This document shows positions 58,532-61,629 of a stretch of 61,629 nt of DNA, one piece after another (position 1 is the first letter of the stretch; every line of letters begins with the position of its first letter). Origin of the DNA: an uncultured Pseudomonadota bacterium. GTDB lineage: Bacteria; Pseudomonadota; Alphaproteobacteria; UBA9219. Location: positions 1 through 61,629 of the forward strand of contig CAIXHP010000055.1 of the NCBI GenBank assembly GCA_903919315.1, read 5' to 3'. Under the pieces are notes generated by a model. It worked only from the letters and a program-made list of their open reading frames with translations. It had not been told where the DNA came from and did no database searches. The position numbers were made by a program, and so were the translations under genes.

Positions 58532-59235
58532 GATCCCGTCACCTGCGCCATCAACACCTGCGCTGCTGCCTTCTCCGCCGCGCGTTTGGATTGGCCTTCG
58601 GCGATGGCGGGGGGATGGCCTTTGACGGTGACTTCGATGCGGAATTTGGGGGCGTGCGCCGGACCGGTGTGTTCGATCACTTTGTAGGCCGGAAGCGGCA
58701 ACCCCTGCCCCTGCGCCCATTCCTGCAGCGCCGTTTTGGGGTCGGCGGGAGTCGTGTCCACGTCCGTCGCTTGCCGCCAATAACGCTTGATAAAGCGGCG
58801 CGGCACTTCGAGGCCGCCGTCCAGATAAAGCGCGCCGATGAGAGCCTCCAGCGCGTCCGACAAGGTGGAGAGATTTTTACGCGCCGCGCTGGCTTCCTCG
58901 CCGCGCGCGAGGCGCAGGTGACGCTCCAAGCCGATTTCCAGCGCGATGTCGTGCAACGCGTCACGGTTCACCAGCGAGGCGTGGCGCTTGGCCAACTCGC
59001 CCTCGCTGGCTTGCGGAAACAATTCATAAAGCCAATGCGCGACGACCAGACCCAGCACGCGGTCGCCCAGAAATTCCAGCCGTTCGTAGGGCACAACGCC
59101 GCTCTTTTTGCGTTGCTTCAGCCCCGCCAGCGACGGATGCGTCAGCGCTTCCTGCAACAGGGTCGGATTGGCGAACTCGTGCCCCATCCGGGCGGTGAGT
59201 TCTTGCGTTTTTGTTGCCGTGGTTTGCGCCGTCAT
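58528..59235 (-). CDS. rnc: ribonuclease III
   Basis: Double-strand-specific endoribonuclease for rRNA and mRNA processing. The 235-residue protein has the catalytic signature YERLEFLGDRVLGLVVAHWL, the second acidic site LSDALEALIGALYLDGG, and a C-terminal dsRNA-binding domain (PKTALQEWAQGQGLPLPAYK, FRIEVTVKG, SKRAAEKAAAQVLM). The ATG at 59235 overlaps the lepB stop as TGATG. Residues upstream in the open frame are read from within lepB. Confidence 0.97.
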   Translation of the reverse strand: MTAQTTATKTQELTARMGHEFANPTLLQEALTHPSLAGLKQRKKSGVVPYERLEFLGDRVLGLVVAHWLYELFPQASEGELAKRHASLVNRDALHDIALEIGLERHLRLARGEEASAARKNLSTLSDALEALIGALYLDGGLEVPRRFIKRYWRQATDVDTTPADPKTALQEWAQGQGLPLPAYKVIEHTGPAHAPKFRIEVTVKGHPPAIAEGQSKRAAEKAAAQVLMAQVTGS

Positions 59236-59999
59236 CACGAAATCTTCTTGAACAGACGATCCCAGCGCACCGCCCACGGCCATTTCCAGATTTCCCAGAA
59301 ATGCGCGCGTCCATCGAGCGAAAAGAACAGGATTTGCGCCTTGCCGACCAAATTTTCCTCCGGCACATACCCAACGCCGCCGTTGGGCGCGCGGCTGTCC
59401 GCCGAATTGTCGCGGTTGTCGCCCATCATGAAATAATGGCGCGGCGGAATGATAAACATCGGCGTGTTGTCGAGCGCGAAATCGTCGCCCTCCTCGCGGA
59501 TGACATGCTGATTCCCGTCGGGAAAAGTTTCCAGATAATCCGTCGTGGTTTCCGAAGGCCGCACATAGTTCGTGGCCATCGGCTGCTCCAACTTTTGGCG
59601 TTCGACGGCGACTCCATTGATGTAAAGCAAACCATGGCGAACATCGACCGTATCGCCCGGCAGGCCGACCAACCGCTTGATATAGTCGGTGCTGTTGTCG
59701 CGGGGCAGTTTGAACACGACCACATCGCCGCGCTCCGGCGCTTGATTGAACAGGCGGCCCGGCAAGGGCAAAACGCCGAAAATGGTCGAAAGGCTGCTGT
59801 AGCCATAGGAGTATTTCGACACAAACAAATAATCGCCGATCAAAAGCCCCGGCACCATCGAGCTGGACGGGATGTTGAACGGCTCGAACGCGAACATGCG
59901 GATCGCCAACGCGATCACGATCGCGGACAACACCGTGCGAACGGATTCGTCAAATTTGTGCCCGACTTGGGCCGTCTTGGATGGGGACTCACTGGTCAT
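59235..59999 (-). CDS. lepB: signal peptidase I
   Basis: Inner-membrane Ser/Lys protease that removes Sec and Tat signal peptides. The 254-residue protein has one N-terminal TM segment (about 21-38), the catalytic Ser47 in IPSSSMVPGLLIGDYLFVSK, Lys108 in DYIKRLVGLPGD, and the GDNRDNSADSR box. The ATG at 59999 gives the family's N-terminus. The lepB-rnc-(DMT)-era order is coupled by overlaps. Confidence 0.96.
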   Translation of the reverse strand: MTSESPSKTAQVGHKFDESVRTVLSAIVIALAIRMFAFEPFNIPSSSMVPGLLIGDYLFVSKYSYGYSSLSTIFGVLPLPGRLFNQAPERGDVVVFKLPRDNSTDYIKRLVGLPGDTVDVRHGLLYINGVAVERQKLEQPMATNYVRPSETTTDYLETFPDGNQHVIREEGDDFALDNTPMFIIPPRHYFMMGDNRDNSADSRAPNGGVGYVPEENLVGKAQILFFSLDGRAHFWEIWKWPWAVRWDRLFKKIS

Positions 60000-60104
60000 A
60001 ACATATCCATTGTTCGACGGGGTTCGCGCGAAAAGCCTGCCTTGGCCGCGCAAGGCCCCTTTCCTTAGCATCATTGCCGCCCGTATGACAAAAGGGAAAG
60101 TATT

Positions 60105-60503
60105 TCAGGCTGGCACGGCCTCAATGATGACAAAGGCCTGCGCCACAGGCGGATCGTCGGTGATGGTGAGGTGGATGACGGCTTTCATGCCGAGGGGCGT
60201 CATTTTCTCAAGCTGCGCCAACGCGCCGCCGGTCAAGCGCAAGGTCGGCTGGCCAGAGGGAAGGTTGACGACCCCCATATCGCGAAAGAACACGCCTCGG
60301 TTGATGCCCGTCCCCAGCGCCTTGGCGCAAGCCTCCTTGGCCGCAAACCGCTTGGCATAGGTCGGGATGGGATCGGCGCGAAGAGCGGCCTTGGCCCGTT
60401 CCGTCTCGGTAAAGACGCGCTCAAGAAAACGTGCGCCATGGCGCTCCAGCGTCGCCCCCACCCGCCCGATGTCGATCACGTCATTGCCGATGCCGAGAAT
60501 CAT
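60105..60503 (-). CDS. acpS: holo-[acyl-carrier-protein] synthase
   Basis: Transfers 4'-phosphopantetheine from CoA to apo-ACP. The 132-residue trimeric-type enzyme has [12 protein letters not shown] with the Mg-binding Asp8 at the N-terminus, [18 protein letters not shown] with the catalytic glutamate, and [14 protein letters not shown]. It lies 105 bases upstream of lepB. The pdxJ gene that often precedes acpS is not here. Confidence 0.96.
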   Translation of the reverse strand: MILGIGNDVIDIGRVGATLERHGARFLERVFTETERAKAALRADPIPTYAKRFAAKEACAKALGTGINRGVFFRDMGVVNLPSGQPTLRLTGGALAQLEKMTPLGMKAVIHLTITDDPPVAQAFVIIEAVPA

Positions 60504-60558
60504 GGCCGAACCTCACAGATTTCCACCCTTGCGCCATGCGGTGAATGTTGCAAGCGAC

Positions 60559-61122
60559 TTATGTCGGGCTAGGGGCCGCTGGCTTAGGCAAACTGGGCAC
60601 GGCTGTTGCATCCCCCCGCCGCCGCACCGCGATCCAATTTGCAGCCGCTCTTTGAGACTCGGTCAAAGAGGTTGCTTTCCCTCCATTTGTCCGCCCACTG
60701 GTTGGAATGAAATCCTTTACTTTCTTACCGGCAAATTCGGGCCTGCCTCGATGCGTGTTCAGTTGGTTGTAAAAGGCGTTAAGCAAGACCTCGTCGCGCT
60801 TCCTTAACTGAGCTTGCGTCAAATAATCCCGATCCAGCTCCGGATTAAACGCTTTCAGCCACAGCCCCCAGTGCGTTTTGAGATGTTCATAGGCATTGTC
60901 CACTCTGGGACGATAAGGGACGAACTGCCCCGACTCCGGAAGCGGCGGCGGAACGTACTTTTCAGTCGTTGCAATAAGGCTGCTTACTTTGTGCCTTTCG
61001 TCTATTTCAGCAAGGATGTCGCGGCGCATCCAGACAGGCAGTTGATCAATTCTGCCGAACAGCTCTTCGGCGGCAGTCAAAATTTCGGCTTTACGCGCCT
61101 CAGCTTCACTACGATCTGTCAT
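60559..61122 (-). CDS. hypothetical protein, no recognised family
   Basis: A 187-residue soluble protein with no signal peptide or TM segment. It is helix-rich at the N-terminus (AEARKAEILTAAEELFGRID, MRRDILAEIDERHKV) with an acidic/basic middle (YEHLKTHWGLWLKAFNPELD) and a basic, Ser/Pro-rich C-terminus. Third-codon composition is mixed. No function can be assigned. Confidence 0.6.
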   Translation of the reverse strand: MTDRSEAEARKAEILTAAEELFGRIDQLPVWMRRDILAEIDERHKVSSLIATTEKYVPPPLPESGQFVPYRPRVDNAYEHLKTHWGLWLKAFNPELDRDYLTQAQLRKRDEVLLNAFYNQLNTHRGRPEFAGKKVKDFIPTSGRTNGGKATSLTESQRAAANWIAVRRRGDATAVPSLPKPAAPSPT

Positions 61123-61274
61123 CTCTATCCCTTAAAATCATCCTGGCGCTTCGCGCGCGTCTTTCCTGCAATACGGATTGAATAGGCGGCTAGGCACCGG
61201 CAAGCAATGCTTTTTTGGCAAAACCCACTAGAATGGATTGATGAATTCAACGCGCAACACCGCTCTAACAAAAA

Positions 61275-61628
61275 CTATGTGGCAATGTCAGAGAGATACC
61301 GAATAACACGATCCTTTAATTGATCGGAATTAATATATAACATGTGAGTTTCTTTCAAAAGCTCTAGCCTTAGATTTTCGTCGCCTTCAAAGGATTCAAT
61401 ATCAGCAAATAATTTCTCGAACACTACAAGCCATTTATCATGAGTATAGCCCCATAATTCTGCCCATGAACGTGAAAAGTCAGTGGTCGAGCATAGTACC
61501 GGACGCAGTTGGATAAAGCCTTGAAGAGATTCAAGATAAGGATTCTTTCCGACCAAAGAAGGAATCCAAAATGCAAGGAATACTGTCCAAGGCTCTATCC
61601 AGTTGGATAGAGAATCACATTCCCCTTT
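61275..61628 (-). CDS. 5'-truncated hypothetical gene at the right edge
   Basis: The minus-strand frame is open from the window end to a stop at 61275. The visible 117 residues include a hydrophobic segment near the cut end (WTVFLAFWIPSLVG) and a soluble, acidic C-terminal part (WLVVFEKLFADIESFEGDEN, LRLELLKETHMLYINSDQLK). Composition is AT-rich compared with the core genes. A TTG at 61556 could be a start, but coding-like sequence continues upstream, so I treat it as partial. I recognise no family. Confidence 0.5.
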   Translation of the reverse strand, partial: KGECDSLSNWIEPWTVFLAFWIPSLVGKNPYLESLQGFIQLRPVLCSTTDFSRSWAELWGYTHDKWLVVFEKLFADIESFEGDENLRLELLKETHMLYINSDQLKDRVIRYLSDIAT

Positions 61629-61629
61629 C

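Overview
The window is a chromosomal segment from an alphaproteobacterium of moderately high GC. The evidence is the set of lineage markers it carries: a ChpT-type histidine phosphotransferase with a perfect TTAA-N7-TTAA CtrA-type site in front of it, GapR (DUF2312), a ChvG/ChvI two-component pair, a pyruvate dehydrogenase E1-beta with its own N-terminal lipoyl domain, and a cysteine-free L31. F1 genes without F0 genes beside them also fit. I cannot name a genus. Almost everything is core metabolism and information processing, with two short stretches that look acquired or decayed (about 22.15-24.0 kb and 34.67-36.24 kb).

Layout. 0-12 kb: mdh, a polytopic envelope protein, an acyltransferase-3 protein, a large AsmA/YhdP-like protein, bcp-tsaC, a transglycosylase-like protein and a long acyl-CoA dehydrogenase. 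11.9-15.5 kb (minus): atpG-atpD-atpC, with a small ORF fitted into each of the two gaps. 15.5-20.5 kb (minus): a branched-chain-type ABC cluster with two tandem binding proteins and two permeases but no ATPases. 20.6-24.3 kb: guaA, an ElaA-type acetyltransferase remnant, a C39-like peptidase divergent from a LysR regulator, then tRNA-Leu and tRNA-Asn. 24.3-29 kb: a NUDIX hydrolase, rpsF-rpsR-rplI, and phaA-phaB. 29-34.6 kb: an orphan polar amino-acid-type binding protein, chvI-chvG, gapR, a small conserved protein, mrp and tRNA-Thr. 34.67-36.24 kb: a short island with an AT-rich two-TM protein, a truncated membrane protein and the 3' end of accA. 36.3-39.9 kb (minus): ffh, then rpsP-rimM-trmD-rplS. 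40-43.3 kb: an amino-acid-type ABC operon with two binding proteins. 43.5-45.5 kb: rpmE, chpT, nadK. 45.5-54.3 kb (minus): eno, ftsB-like, pdhA-pdhB-pdhC, two small genes, lpd, lipA. 54.4-56.6 kb (minus): atpH-atpA. 56.7-61.1 kb (minus): acpS, lepB, rnc, a DMT permease, era. A 5'-truncated gene lies at the right edge.

How the genes work together. Enolase, the pyruvate dehydrogenase complex, lipoyl synthase and malate dehydrogenase form the glycolysis-to-TCA link. PhaA and PhaB divert acetyl-CoA to 3-hydroxybutyryl-CoA. AtpH/A and AtpG/D/C rebuild one F1 sector from two loci about 39 kb apart. ChvG/ChvI and ChpT are envelope-stress and cell-cycle signalling.

The most unusual points are the broken F1 operon with two tightly fitted ORFs inside its atpGDC half, the C39-like peptidase/LysR pair with a perfect inverted repeat touching the regulator's start codon, the island holding an accA remnant, and the CtrA-type site between chpT and nadK. 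Dispersed palindromic repeats of the type GTCATGCCCGCGAAGGCGGG occur in at least five intergenic regions.
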